A DNA stretch of 64,000 nt, from the NCBI RefSeq assembly GCF_051195215.1, contig NZ_JBNAZM010000004.1, positions 62,001 to 126,000 on the forward strand, written 5' to 3'. The notes beneath the pieces were generated by a model. The model was not told the DNA's origin. It did no database searches and saw only the letters and a program-made list of their open reading frames with translations. This document shows, in pieces, positions 16,673 through 24,937 of this stretch. This stretch comes from Arhodomonas sp051195215. Lineage in GTDB: Bacteria > Pseudomonadota > Gammaproteobacteria > Nitrococcales > Nitrococcaceae. Positions within the stretch are counted from its first letter, which is position 1, and the number at the start of each line of letters is the position of its first letter. The position numbers and the translations under genes are program-made.

Positions 16673-16992
16673 CCTATGTGGTCACGGAGGCCTGCATCCG
16701 CTGCAAGTATACGGATTGCGTCGAAGTCTGCCCGGTGGACTGCTTCCACGAGGGGCCGAACTTTCTCGTCATCGACCCGGAAGTCTGCATCGACTGCGCG
16801 TTGTGCGAGTTCGAGTGCCCGGTGGACGCGATCTACGCCGACGATCGACTGCCGGCGGGCCAGGAGCATTTCATCGATCTCAATGCCCGCCTGGCGCAGC
16901 GCTGGCCGGTGTTGAGCGAGCGCAAACCGGCGCCGCCCGATGCCGACGATTGGGCCGGGGTGAGTGAAAAACTGGATTATCTCGAGGACTGA
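16669..16992 (+). CDS. fdxA: Seven-iron ferredoxin (FdxA type)
   Basis: A 107-residue ferredoxin. Nine cysteines fall at residues 9, 12, 17, 21, 25, 40, 43, 46 and 50. The pattern CxxCxxxxCxxxCP and CxxCxxCxxxCP fits one 3Fe-4S and one 4Fe-4S cluster as in the Azotobacter-type FdxA. Length agrees with that family. It overlaps the Rrf2 gene by four bases, suggesting the regulator and the iron-sulfur protein are made together. The end overlaps the end of the convergent ispG by 16 bases. Confidence 0.93.
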   Translation: MTYVVTEACIRCKYTDCVEVCPVDCFHEGPNFLVIDPEVCIDCALCEFECPVDAIYADDRLPAGQEHFIDLNARLAQRWPVLSERKPAPPDADDWAGVSEKLDYLED

Positions 16993-18224
16993 GCCGCCGT
17001 GGCCTTGCCGTACCGGCGGACGACGTAATCCTCCACGATGTTCTTGAAATCCTCGGCGATGTGCTCGCCTTTCAACGTCACCGTTTTCTCGCCGTCTTCG
17101 TAGACCGGCGCGACCGGTTTCTCGCCGGTGCCCGGCAGGCTGATGCCGATGTTGGCCTGGCGGCTCTCGCCGGGGCCGTTGACGACACAGCCCATCACGG
17201 CGAGCGTCATGTTCTCTACGCCCGGATATTCCTTGCGCCATTGCGGCATGCGCTCGCGAACGTGGCGCTGAATCTGCTCGGCGAGTTCCTGGAAGAACGT
17301 GCTGGTGGTACGGCCACAGCCGGGGCAGGCGGTCACCAGCGGCGTGAATGCCCGCATGCCCATGGTCTGGAGCAGCTCCTGGGCGACCACGACTTCACGG
17401 GTCCTCGATTCCCCGGGTTCCGGGGTCAGGGAAATGCGGATCGTATCGCCAATGCCTTCCTGCAACAGCACCGCCAGCGCCGCCGACGAGGCGACGATAC
17501 CCTTGGAGCCCATACCGGCCTCGGTGAGACCGAGGTGTAGTGGATAGTCGCAGCGGTCGGCGAGATCGCGATAGACCGTGATGAGGTCCTGGACCACGCT
17601 CATCTTGCACGAGAGGATGATGCGATCATGGGGCAGGCCGAGCTCCTCGGCCTTTTCCGCGCTCTCCAGCGCCGATCGCACCACCGCCGACTTCATCACC
17701 CGGGCAGGGTCCGCCGGCTCCGGCAACCGCGCGTTGTCGTCCATCATGCGCGCGAGCAGCTCCTGGTCGAGGCTGCCCCAGTTGACCCCGATGCGAACCG
17801 GCTTGTCCAGATCCCGCGCGATGTCGATCATGGTCGCGAACTGGGGGTCCCGGCGCTTGCCCTTGCCCACGTTGCCCGGGTTGATCCGGAATTTCGCTAG
17901 CGCTGCCGCACAGTCGGGGTAGCGGCTGAGCAGCTTGTGCCCGTTGAAGTGGAAATCCCCGACCAGGGGCACGGCGACGCCCATGTCGTCCAGTCGCCGG
18001 CGGATGGCGGGCACCGTCGCGGCAGCTTCCTCGGAGTTGACCGTGATGCGCACCAGCTCCGAACCGGCGCGGGCGAGATCGGCAACCTGGACCGCGGTGG
18101 CGACCTCATCGGCGGTGTCGGTGTTGGTCATCGACTGGACGACCACCGGGGCGGGGCCGCCGACGGTGACGCCGCCGACATTCACGGGTACGCTCTGGCG
18201 GCGGTTTTCCGGATGATCGGGCAT
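16977..18224 (-). CDS. ispG: (E)-4-hydroxy-3-methylbut-2-enyl-diphosphate synthase (IspG/GcpE)
   Basis: A 415-residue enzyme of the MEP isoprenoid pathway that converts MEcPP to HMBPP with a 4Fe-4S cluster. Signatures: VVVQSMTNTDTAD at the N-terminus, NPGNVG, IGVNWGSL, LGLTEAG, the cluster cysteines in ACPGCGR, and VMGCVVNGPGE. The start at ATG 18222-18224 gives about the same number of residues before VQSMTNT as in E. coli IspG; further in-frame starts reach upstream to 18404 but cross into the divergent lipoprotein gene. It is probably fed electrons by a ferredoxin/flavodoxin system; the adjacent fdxA is a possible donor, though only by proximity. Confidence 0.95.
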   Translation of the reverse strand: MPDHPENRRQSVPVNVGGVTVGGPAPVVVQSMTNTDTADEVATAVQVADLARAGSELVRITVNSEEAAATVPAIRRRLDDMGVAVPLVGDFHFNGHKLLSRYPDCAAALAKFRINPGNVGKGKRRDPQFATMIDIARDLDKPVRIGVNWGSLDQELLARMMDDNARLPEPADPARVMKSAVVRSALESAEKAEELGLPHDRIILSCKMSVVQDLITVYRDLADRCDYPLHLGLTEAGMGSKGIVASSAALAVLLQEGIGDTIRISLTPEPGESRTREVVVAQELLQTMGMRAFTPLVTACPGCGRTTSTFFQELAEQIQRHVRERMPQWRKEYPGVENMTLAVMGCVVNGPGESRQANIGISLPGTGEKPVAPVYEDGEKTVTLKGEHIAEDFKNIVEDYVVRRYGKATAAQSSR

Positions 18225-18303
18225 AAGGGATCGCGCTGATGGAATGTTCGCTTGAGGAGTGCCCATGATAAAGCATTCTGCCGCCACGGGCAGAGGCCGA
18301 ACG

Positions 18304-18786
18304 ATGAACATGACGCTGCTGGCGGCCATGGCCATGCTGATCGGCGGCTGTGCGGGCCTGCCGTTGCAAATGAGCGACGCTGCCGCGGTGAAAGCGCGTG
18401 CCAACGGCGCGTACCAGAGCGAACGCTGGGGCGCGGCGGCCCGTGACTATCGTCGATACGTTGAAAGTGTCCCTTCCGACCCGCATGCATGGTATCGACT
18501 CGGCAATGCCGAGGCACGCCTGGGAGAGTTGCGGGCGGCCGAGGCGGCGTACTACGCCGCGCTGGAGGCGGATCCGGAGCTCGCCCGGGCCCGTCACAAC
18601 CTGGGATTGGTGCAGATTCGCCTTGCCTGGCGGGCACTCGCCGGCGCCCGTCGGGATCTGCCTGCCGATGATCGCGCCGGGCGCGAGACGCGGCGGCTTC
18701 TGACTTGTCTCCGGGAGTTGTTCATGGCCGGTCCGGATGCCGAGGGAGAGTGCCCGGCGCCGGACCCGACCGAGGGAGCGTTATGA
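18304..18786 (+). CDS. TPR-repeat lipoprotein
   Basis: A 160-residue protein. The start at ATG 18304 (AGAGG upstream) gives a short signal peptide with a lipobox IGGC at residues 13-16. Residues 34-105 form about two tetratricopeptide repeats (ANGAYQSERWGAAARDYRRYVESVPSDPHAWYRLG and the next), ending in a cysteine-containing tail. It should sit in the outer or inner membrane facing the periplasm and act as a protein scaffold. It overlaps the GST gene by four bases. Confidence 0.75.
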   Translation: MNMTLLAAMAMLIGGCAGLPLQMSDAAAVKARANGAYQSERWGAAARDYRRYVESVPSDPHAWYRLGNAEARLGELRAAEAAYYAALEADPELARARHNLGLVQIRLAWRALAGARRDLPADDRAGRETRRLLTCLRELFMAGPDAEGECPAPDPTEGAL

Positions 18787-19478
18787 TTGACGTCTACAGC
18801 TGGGCGACGCCCAACGGGCACAAAGTGCATATCGCGCTCGAGGAGCTCGGGCTCGACTATCGTGTGCACGGTGTCAACATCGGCAAGGGGGAGCAGTTCG
18901 ACCCGGAGTTCCTCGCCATCAGCCCCAACAACAAGATTCCCGCGATCATCGACCGGGACGGCCCGGGTGGTGAGTCCATTAGCCTGTTCGAGTCCGGCGC
19001 GATTCTGTTCTATCTCGCCGAGAAGACGGGACGGTTGATGCCGGCGGACGGTGCGGCGCGCTATCGCGTCATGGAGTGGCTGATGTTCCAGATGGGCGGG
19101 CTCGGCCCGTTGCTCGGGCAGGCCCATCACTTCCGCAAGTATGCGCCGGAGCGCATCGACTACGCCTACGAGCGGTACACCCGGGAAGCGAGTCGGCTCT
19201 ACGCGGTGCTGGATCGACACCTCGCCGATCATGCCTATCTCGCCGGCGACGAGTACAGCATCGCGGATATCGCGGCGTTCCCCTGGATCCGTTCGCACGA
19301 GAGCCAGGGCCAGGACCTCGCCGACTATCCCAAGCTCAAGGCGTGGTTCGAGCGCATCGCCGATCGCCCCGCCGTGCAGCGAGGGGTCGAGGTGCTCGCT
19401 GCACAGCGCCAGGAAGGTTTCGACGAAGAGGCCCGGCGGCTGTTGTTCGGCAGCGGTCAGTACACGCGGCACGGGTAA
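18783..19478 (+). CDS. Glutathione S-transferase family protein (YfcG/YghU type)
   Basis: A 231-residue protein with an N-terminal thioredoxin fold and helical C-terminal domain. The motifs SWATPNGHKVHIALEEL, ISPNNKIPAIID and LFESGAILFYLAEKTGRLMP match the YfcG/YghU disulfide-bond oxidoreductase branch; SIADIAAFPW marks the second domain. The ATG at 18783 overlaps the lipoprotein stop. Members use glutathione to reduce disulfides or peroxides in the cytoplasm. Confidence 0.9.
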   Translation: MIDVYSWATPNGHKVHIALEELGLDYRVHGVNIGKGEQFDPEFLAISPNNKIPAIIDRDGPGGESISLFESGAILFYLAEKTGRLMPADGAARYRVMEWLMFQMGGLGPLLGQAHHFRKYAPERIDYAYERYTREASRLYAVLDRHLADHAYLAGDEYSIADIAAFPWIRSHESQGQDLADYPKLKAWFERIADRPAVQRGVEVLAAQRQEGFDEEARRLLFGSGQYTRHG

Positions 19479-19492
19479 GCGGCCCCGCCGCG

Positions 19493-19509
19493 GCCCCGAG
19501 CTGCGGGGC
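19493..19509. terminator. Hairpin between convergent GST and TetR genes
   Basis: GCCCCG (19493-19498) pairs with CGGGGC (19504-19509) around a five-base loop, in the 52-base gap where the two genes converge. No T-run follows on either strand, so it is a weak terminator candidate. Confidence 0.4.
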
Positions 19510-19530
19510 GTCGACCGGAAAGGGGGCGAA

Positions 19531-20130
19531 TCAAGGCGACTCCGGGCGAAGGCCCGCCTCCATGAAGTCGAGCACCGTTTCGATGGCCGCCTCGTCGGGG
19601 AGGCGGCCTTCCCAGCTCGCGTAACGCATGCCGAAGAAGTACGCCATGCCGATCAGTGCCCAGGCGAGGGCACGGGGGTCACCGGCGCGTACTTCGCCCC
19701 GGCCTTGTGCGTCGGCGATGCGGCGTTCGTAGCCGCGCAGCAGGGTGTCGTAGTAGTCGCGGTGCACGGCCCGGTCGACGAACTGCGACTGCATGACGAT
19801 GCGGTAGAGGTTGCGGTGCTCCAGGGCGAAACGCAGGAAGCGGCGGAACCCGGCACGTTCGGCCTCGATGCGGTTGTTGCAGTGAGCAGTGGCCTCGCTT
19901 TGCGCCCGCCGCATCTCGCGGCTCATATGGGCCACGAGGGCGCGCAGGATTTCCTCCTTCGATTCGAAGTAGATATAGAACGTGCCCTGGGCGACGCCCG
20001 CCCGGCGCGTGATGTTGCTGATGGAAGCGCTGTAGAAGCCGTTCTCGCCGAACTCCTCCTCGGCGGCCGACAGGAGCTTCTGGCGGGTTCGCTCGCCCCG
20101 CGCGGTAGCGGGCGTGACGGTCTTGGCCAC
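19531..20130 (-). CDS. TetR-family transcriptional regulator
   Basis: A 199-residue repressor-type protein starting at a GTG (20128-20130). The helix-turn-helix domain is at residues 12-60: RTRQKLLSAAEEEFGENGF, ISNITRRAGVAQGTFYIYFESKEEIL. The C-terminal ligand-binding part is helical with an aromatic-rich patch (GMAYFFGMRYASW) like the regulators of fatty-acid or hydrocarbon responses. It is divergent from mazG across 223 bases. The target and ligand are unknown. Confidence 0.88.
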   Translation of the reverse strand: MAKTVTPATARGERTRQKLLSAAEEEFGENGFYSASISNITRRAGVAQGTFYIYFESKEEILRALVAHMSREMRRAQSEATAHCNNRIEAERAGFRRFLRFALEHRNLYRIVMQSQFVDRAVHRDYYDTLLRGYERRIADAQGRGEVRAGDPRALAWALIGMAYFFGMRYASWEGRLPDEAAIETVLDFMEAGLRPESP

Positions 20131-20353
20131 TGCCTAACCCTCATCGTCGACGTTTGAATGTTTCGCTGCCCGCACCACCGCGCGGGCCCACCCCACGAGG
20201 CCATTCTGGCGGTCTTTCCATGGCGACGTCCACTGGCCGCTTTTCCCGGTGATGCCTGACGCTTGCTCCTTGTCACGGGTCACTTGCGGTCTCCCAGCCG
20301 GACGCCGGGTACAATGGGCCCCTCCATTCCGCTGCAAGGACGAGACACGGCCC

Positions 20354-21166
20354 ATGTCACAGCACCCTGTCGATCGCCTGATCGCAATCATGGCCGCGCT
20401 ACGCGCGCCCGAGGGCGGTTGCCCGTGGGATCTGGAGCAGAACTGGCGCAGTATCGTGCCACATACCATCGAAGAGGCGTACGAGGTGGCCGATGCCATC
20501 GAGCGGTCGGATTACGACCATCTTCGTGACGAGCTCGGCGATCTGCTCTTCCAGGTCGTCTATTACGCCCAGTTCGGCAGCGAAGAGGGCCGCTTCGATT
20601 TCCATGACGTCGCACAGGCTATCGCCGACAAGATCGTGCGGCGGCATCCGCACGTCTTCGGCGATGCCGAGGAGCGGGACGCGGAGAGCCAGACCCACGC
20701 CTGGGAGGCGATCAAGGCGGAGGAGCGGGCGGAACGCGCAGAGGCGGGCGAGCGTCCGGTCAGCGTGCTCGACGACGTCCCGCGTACCCTGCCGGGATTG
20801 ACCCGTAGCGTGAAGCTGCAGAAACGCGCTGCGCGGGTGGGGTTCGACTGGCCCGATGCCGCACCGGTTGTCGAAAAGATACGCGAGGAACTTGCCGAGC
20901 TCGAGGAGGCAATGGCCGACCGGGATCGAGCCGGGGAGGCGGAAGAGTACGGCGATCTTCTGTTTGCCTGCGCCAATCTGGGCCGGCATCTCGGTGTCGA
21001 TCCGGAACAGGCGCTGCGCGATGCCAATGCGAAGTTTGAACGCCGCTTTCGCGGCCTCGAGGCGGTCCTCACGGACGCCGGTCAGCGGCCCGAGGAGTGC
21101 GATTTCGACACCCTCGAGGCCGCATACCAGCGGGCCAAGACCGGCGACCGCGGGCGCCACGATTGA
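20354..21166 (+). CDS. mazG: Nucleoside triphosphate pyrophosphohydrolase MazG
   Basis: A 270-residue enzyme that removes pyrophosphate from NTPs to clear damaged or excess nucleotides. Both tandem MazG domains are present: LRAPEGGCPWDLEQ with EEAYEVADAIE and DELGDLLFQVV in the first, and GFDWPD, EELAELEEA, EEYGDLLFACANLGRH in the second (ExxE and ExxD metal sites). The ATG at 20354 fits the conserved N-terminus; an in-frame extension to 20249 is not conserved. Confidence 0.95.
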   Translation: MSQHPVDRLIAIMAALRAPEGGCPWDLEQNWRSIVPHTIEEAYEVADAIERSDYDHLRDELGDLLFQVVYYAQFGSEEGRFDFHDVAQAIADKIVRRHPHVFGDAEERDAESQTHAWEAIKAEERAERAEAGERPVSVLDDVPRTLPGLTRSVKLQKRAARVGFDWPDAAPVVEKIREELAELEEAMADRDRAGEAEEYGDLLFACANLGRHLGVDPEQALRDANAKFERRFRGLEAVLTDAGQRPEECDFDTLEAAYQRAKTGDRGRHD

Positions 21167-21217
21167 ACACGGACACGCCCCGGCGGGATGTCCGGGCCGC
21201 ATCCATGTCGTCCCGCG

Positions 21218-21757
21218 TCAGAAACGGTCGTGGTTGTAGACGTAATCGCCGCCGGGCGCCGCCTGATGGCAGGCGATGCAACCCTGGTCCGCGCCCTTGG
21301 CCACGCGCCCGGCCAGTGGCATGCCCTTGGGATTCGTGGCCGGGCTGCCGTCGGGCTGGTACTTGACCCAGAACCAGTCGGCATTGTCCGCATCGTAGCC
21401 GTCGCGACGGTACATGACGGTGACGGACTGCAACCACTCTCCGGGTTCGTTGGCGACTGCCGTCTTGCTCACGCCCTCACCGCCGTAGTTGCGTTTGATG
21501 ATGAGCTCGCCGGTATTGTCGTCGAGGGTGAAGGTGGTATCGATGGTATCCAGTACGGCACCGTGAGGGTGTTGTCCCTCGTAGGGTGTGGACATTAGCG
21601 CTTCCTCGCCCACGAGCCCCTGTTCCGCCATGGCCTCCCAGAGCTGCTGCGAGTACGCCACGTCGGCGTCGGTGCCGAAGGACTGGTCGGCCGTCATGGC
21701 TGTCATCGGTAGTGCGGCGGCGGTGACGAGTGCGATTCGAAGTAGTCTCACACGCAT
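21218..21757 (-). CDS. Cytochrome P460-family c-type cytochrome
   Basis: A 179-residue periplasmic protein with a signal peptide (1-23). A single heme-c site CIACH lies near the C-terminus (about residues 160-164), followed by a short tail. Upstream, the beta-rich segments (FTLDDNTGELIIKRNYGGEG, SVTVMYRRDGYD, WFWVKYQPDGS) match the P460/cytochrome c'-beta fold. Relatives bind NO or oxidise hydroxylamine; a tyrosine/lysine crosslink cannot be judged from sequence. It follows the beta-propeller gene by 12 bases and should be co-transcribed with it. Confidence 0.85.
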   Translation of the reverse strand: MRVRLLRIALVTAAALPMTAMTADQSFGTDADVAYSQQLWEAMAEQGLVGEEALMSTPYEGQHPHGAVLDTIDTTFTLDDNTGELIIKRNYGGEGVSKTAVANEPGEWLQSVTVMYRRDGYDADNADWFWVKYQPDGSPATNPKGMPLAGRVAKGADQGCIACHQAAPGGDYVYNHDRF

Positions 21758-21769
21758 GGTCTTGGCCTC

Positions 21770-22774
21770 CTATTGCGGGTCATCGATCGTCGTTGACGCA
21801 TCGCTGCTGCGACGCAGGGCATGAAGACGCTGAGCTCGTGCATGCAGCAGAACCCTTCCGTCGGCGGTAACCGGGGAGGCTGCGGGGGCCGGGAGGCGGT
21901 GATGCGCGACCAATCGACCCGTGGGCAGCGCGAACGCCTTCACACGGTTTCCGATCGCCAGCCAGACCAGCTCCCGATGAACGGTGAGGTGCTCGGCCCC
22001 GGGGAGGTTGTGCCGCCACAAGCGCTTGCCGGTATCGGCATCGAGGGCAAGGACGCTGCCGTCGATTAGGCGCACGACCAGCGTTCCGGTCTCTGCGGCC
22101 CATTCCGCTGCCACGGTATCGGCGTCGTAGGCCCACAAGAACTCGCCGCTGACGGCGTCGAGGGCACGCAACGTCCCGTCATACGTGGCAATCAGGGCGG
22201 AGGTGGGCGTCAGGGCGAGGGGGGCGCCCACCGGTTCCTGGGGCAGGGGGCGCGTCCAACGCAGTGTCCCCTCGCGGGCATCCAGCGCCCAGGCGGTCCG
22301 GTTGCGTCCGACGCTCACCAGCGTTTCCCCAAGGCGAGCGGGCGTGTATATCCATTCCGCGGCGAGGCTACGCCGCCAACACGGCTCACCGGTGGCGGTG
22401 GCCACACACCAGAGCGTGCCGTTGTGGGTACCGAACCAGGCGCGACCGGCATGGGTGATGGGGGGGAATGCGCGCTCGCCGCCATGGCGCCATCGCAAGG
22501 CGCCAGTGTCGGGATCGAGGGCCGCTACGCCGCGGCTGCCTGCCGCGAGCAGCGGGGTGCCGGGGGTGAGCGCCAGCACCTGTTCGCCGCGCAGCGCCTG
22601 CCACAGGTGGTGGCCATCCTTGCTCCAGCACACGACACCTGAAGCGACTGCGCAGGTGCTGCCGTCGGGTTGCGTCATCGCTCGCCGTGGTGCGGCCAAG
22701 GCGGTTTCAGCAAGCGTGAAACTCGCCAGGAGCACTACGACCAGGGTCATCAGGTGCCAGGGTGTCTGCACCAT
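21770..22774 (-). CDS. Exported PQQ-like beta-propeller protein
   Basis: A 334-residue protein with a signal peptide (1-28, ALAAP). It consists of repeated blades with the quinoprotein-like pattern ALDxDTGxxxWR: GVAALDPDTGALRWRH, CVATATGEPCWRR, ALDAREGTLRWTR, ALDAVSGEFLWAY and ALDADTGKRLWRH. Cysteine pairs within blades (TCAVASGVVC and WCVATATGEPC) could form disulfides. The catalytic residues of alcohol dehydrogenases are not evident, so it is more likely a scaffold. The ATG follows GGGAGGCGAG. It precedes and probably partners the P460 cytochrome. Confidence 0.75.
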   Translation of the reverse strand: MVQTPWHLMTLVVVLLASFTLAETALAAPRRAMTQPDGSTCAVASGVVCWSKDGHHLWQALRGEQVLALTPGTPLLAAGSRGVAALDPDTGALRWRHGGERAFPPITHAGRAWFGTHNGTLWCVATATGEPCWRRSLAAEWIYTPARLGETLVSVGRNRTAWALDAREGTLRWTRPLPQEPVGAPLALTPTSALIATYDGTLRALDAVSGEFLWAYDADTVAAEWAAETGTLVVRLIDGSVLALDADTGKRLWRHNLPGAEHLTVHRELVWLAIGNRVKAFALPTGRLVAHHRLPAPAASPVTADGRVLLHARAQRLHALRRSSDASTTIDDPQ

Positions 22775-22824
22775 CTCGCCTCCCGCGCCGCATGTACTTT
22801 CACCCTAGTCGGCGCGTGGAGTGA

Positions 22825-22853
22825 CCGCCCATAAGGAGGTTTACTTAGGGCGG
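22825..22853. repeat. Intergenic hairpin between lutC and the beta-propeller gene
   Basis: CCGCCC (22825-22830) pairs with GGGCGG (22848-22853). Inside, TAAG (22832-22835) pairs with CTTA (22844-22847) after one bulged A. The plus strand of the loop side reads TAAGGAGGT, so the minus strand reads ACCTCCTTA, the anti-Shine-Dalgarno string of 16S rRNA. It lies downstream of lutC and upstream of the next minus-strand gene and may be a terminator or leader structure. Confidence 0.45.
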
Positions 22854-22872
22854 CGATGTGGACAGTGCGTGG

Positions 22873-23520
22873 CTACTCGATCAGGAAAACGTGTACGCTG
22901 CGTGGCCCGTGGGCCCCCAGTTCGATGGTCTGCTCCACGTCACCGGTGCGTGAAGGGCCGGTGATGAAGTTCACCGCGCGCGGCAGCGTACCCCGGCTTT
23001 GCAGAAGCTTCCACGCGTCTTCCATGTAGGGCACGACATCGCGGGCATAAAGCACGGCGAAGTGGTGCTCGGGGAGGAAGTTGAAGCTGGTGGGGCTTGC
23101 CGGGCTGCCGGCAAAGACGAGCGTGCCGGTTTCGGCGACGCCGGCGTGTGCCACCGTGACCGTTGCAGTGGCGTGTCGCGCGCCGTCGATGTCGGTGGCA
23201 ACGTCGAGCCCCTCGGGCCAGGTCAGGGCGTCGAGAATCTCGTGCCTGCCAACGCGCACGCTGGCCCGGGTGTCGGTACCAAGGTATCCGGCCACGGCCG
23301 TGGGAATGGACGCCGGGCTCTCGAGGCGTTGCCAGGTGCCGGCAGCGCTTTCCAGGTGTGTGAGAAAGCGCCCGGTATCGGTGTCGTCCCAGACCGGTCT
23401 CGGCGCCGCCGTCGCCATCATGGCGGCGCGTTCGCGCTCGATGCGCTCGGGGTCTTCGGCGGTTTCGCGGCCGAGTGCCTGGCGGATGGTGGCGAGCATG
23501 TGTCCCGTCCGGTCAGTCAT
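22873..23520 (-). CDS. lutC: L-lactate utilization protein LutC (LUD domain)
   Basis: A 215-residue protein of the LUD family and third subunit of the LutABC iron-sulfur L-lactate oxidase. It shows VAHAGVAETGTLVFAG (conserved AETGT motif), an HHFAVL segment and FITGPSRTGDVEQTIELGAHGP near the C-terminus. The ATG at 23518-23520 overlaps lutB by eight bases; an in-frame extension upstream lies inside lutB. The order lutA-lutB-lutC on one strand matches the known operon. Confidence 0.92.
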   Translation of the reverse strand: MTDRTGHMLATIRQALGRETAEDPERIERERAAMMATAAPRPVWDDTDTGRFLTHLESAAGTWQRLESPASIPTAVAGYLGTDTRASVRVGRHEILDALTWPEGLDVATDIDGARHATATVTVAHAGVAETGTLVFAGSPASPTSFNFLPEHHFAVLYARDVVPYMEDAWKLLQSRGTLPRAVNFITGPSRTGDVEQTIELGAHGPRSVHVFLIE

Positions 23521-24934
23521 GTCCGTGTCTCCGTTGCCGTTGCCAGGCCGCCTGGAAGGTGGTTCCCGTTGGCAGAGGCAGATCCCGGCTTCCCGTCCAG
23601 CCACCGGCCATGGGGAGGCTGCGGGCGGAGCCGCGGCGGCCGCCGAGCAGGCGGATCGCACGCGCGCCCAGTCTGGAGAGCGGATGATAGAGGCCGGGGT
23701 GACGGGCGACCCAGCCCCAGGCGCGCAGCGCCCAGCGGCTGGTGCGGCTGCCGAGATGAGCGTCGAACTGCCAGTCCCGCAATCGGCGAATGAGGTCCGG
23801 CAGCGGTATTCGTACGGGGCAGACACTGCCGCAACGGCCATTGAGGGTGCACGCGTTGGGTAGGTCCACGGTGCTGTCGAGACCCCGGAACATCGGGGTC
23901 AGGACCTGGCCCATCGGGCCGGGGTAGACCCACCCGTAAGTGTGCCCCCCGACGGCAGAGTAAACGGGGCAGTGGTTCATGCAGGCGCCGCAGCGGATGC
24001 ACCGCAGCATGGGCCGGAATTCGTTGCCCAGCATGCTCGTGCGGCCGTTGTCCAGCAGCACCACGTGGTACTCCTCGGGGCCGTCGGGCTCGTCGGCGCT
24101 GCGCGGGCCCGTGAGGAACGTGGTATAGGCGCTGATCTCCTGACCGGTCGCGCTGCGCGCGAGAAGGCGCAGCATCACCGACGCTTCGTCCATACCGGGG
24201 ACGAGCTTCTCGATGCCGGCGATGACGATGTGCACCCGCGGCAGGGCGGTGCCGAGATCGGCGTTGCCCTCGTTGGTCACCAGGGTCACGCTGCCGGTGT
24301 CGGCGACCAGGAAGTTGGCGCCGCTGATGCCCACGTCGGCACCGAGGAACTTCTCGCGCAACACGCGGCGTGCTTCGGCGACGAGCTCCGGCGCCGGCCG
24401 CAGCGGCCCGTCGATGCGCCCGTGGTGGTGCTCGTCGAACAGCCGGGTGATGTCTTCGCGGGTCTTGTGCACGGCCGGCGCGATGATGTGGCTGGGCGGT
24501 TCCTTGGCGAGCTGGATGATGTATTCGCCGAGGTCGCTTTCCACGACCTCGAGCTCTCGTTCGAGCGCCTCGTTGAGCTCGATTTCCTCGCCGGCCATCG
24601 ACTTCGCCTTGATAACTTGCCGCGCCCCGGCATCCCGGCAGATACCGAGAATGGTCTCGCGGGCGCTGGCCGCGTCGCCGGCGAAATGCACCTGACCGCC
24701 ACGCTCTTCCACCGCGCTGGTGAAGCGGGCGAGGTAATGGTCCAGGTGGGCAAGGGTATGGTCCTTGATCTCCTGGCCGCGGGTGCGCAGGGCCTCGAAA
24801 TCCGGAAACCCGGAGACGGCCTGGGCGCGTTTGCCGACGAAGCCGCCCTTGGCCTTGGCGAGCGCGCGGCGCAGGTTGTCGTCGGCGAGGGCCTGGCGGG
24901 CATTGGCCTTGAACGTGTGGGTGCGGGCTTCCAT
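23513..24934 (-). CDS. lutB: L-lactate utilization iron-sulfur protein LutB
   Basis: A 473-residue protein. A LUD-type region (residues 60-300, with GANFLVADTGSVTLVTNEGN) is followed by two 4Fe-4S motifs, CIRCGACMNHCPVY and CTLNGRCGSVCP. This is the electron-transfer subunit that with LutA and LutC oxidises L-lactate to pyruvate. It starts at ATG 24932-24934, three bases after lutA. Length matches the family. Confidence 0.94.
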   Translation of the reverse strand: MEARTHTFKANARQALADDNLRRALAKAKGGFVGKRAQAVSGFPDFEALRTRGQEIKDHTLAHLDHYLARFTSAVEERGGQVHFAGDAASARETILGICRDAGARQVIKAKSMAGEEIELNEALERELEVVESDLGEYIIQLAKEPPSHIIAPAVHKTREDITRLFDEHHHGRIDGPLRPAPELVAEARRVLREKFLGADVGISGANFLVADTGSVTLVTNEGNADLGTALPRVHIVIAGIEKLVPGMDEASVMLRLLARSATGQEISAYTTFLTGPRSADEPDGPEEYHVVLLDNGRTSMLGNEFRPMLRCIRCGACMNHCPVYSAVGGHTYGWVYPGPMGQVLTPMFRGLDSTVDLPNACTLNGRCGSVCPVRIPLPDLIRRLRDWQFDAHLGSRTSRWALRAWGWVARHPGLYHPLSRLGARAIRLLGGRRGSARSLPMAGGWTGSRDLPLPTGTTFQAAWQRQRRHGHD

Positions 24935-24937
24935 GAC

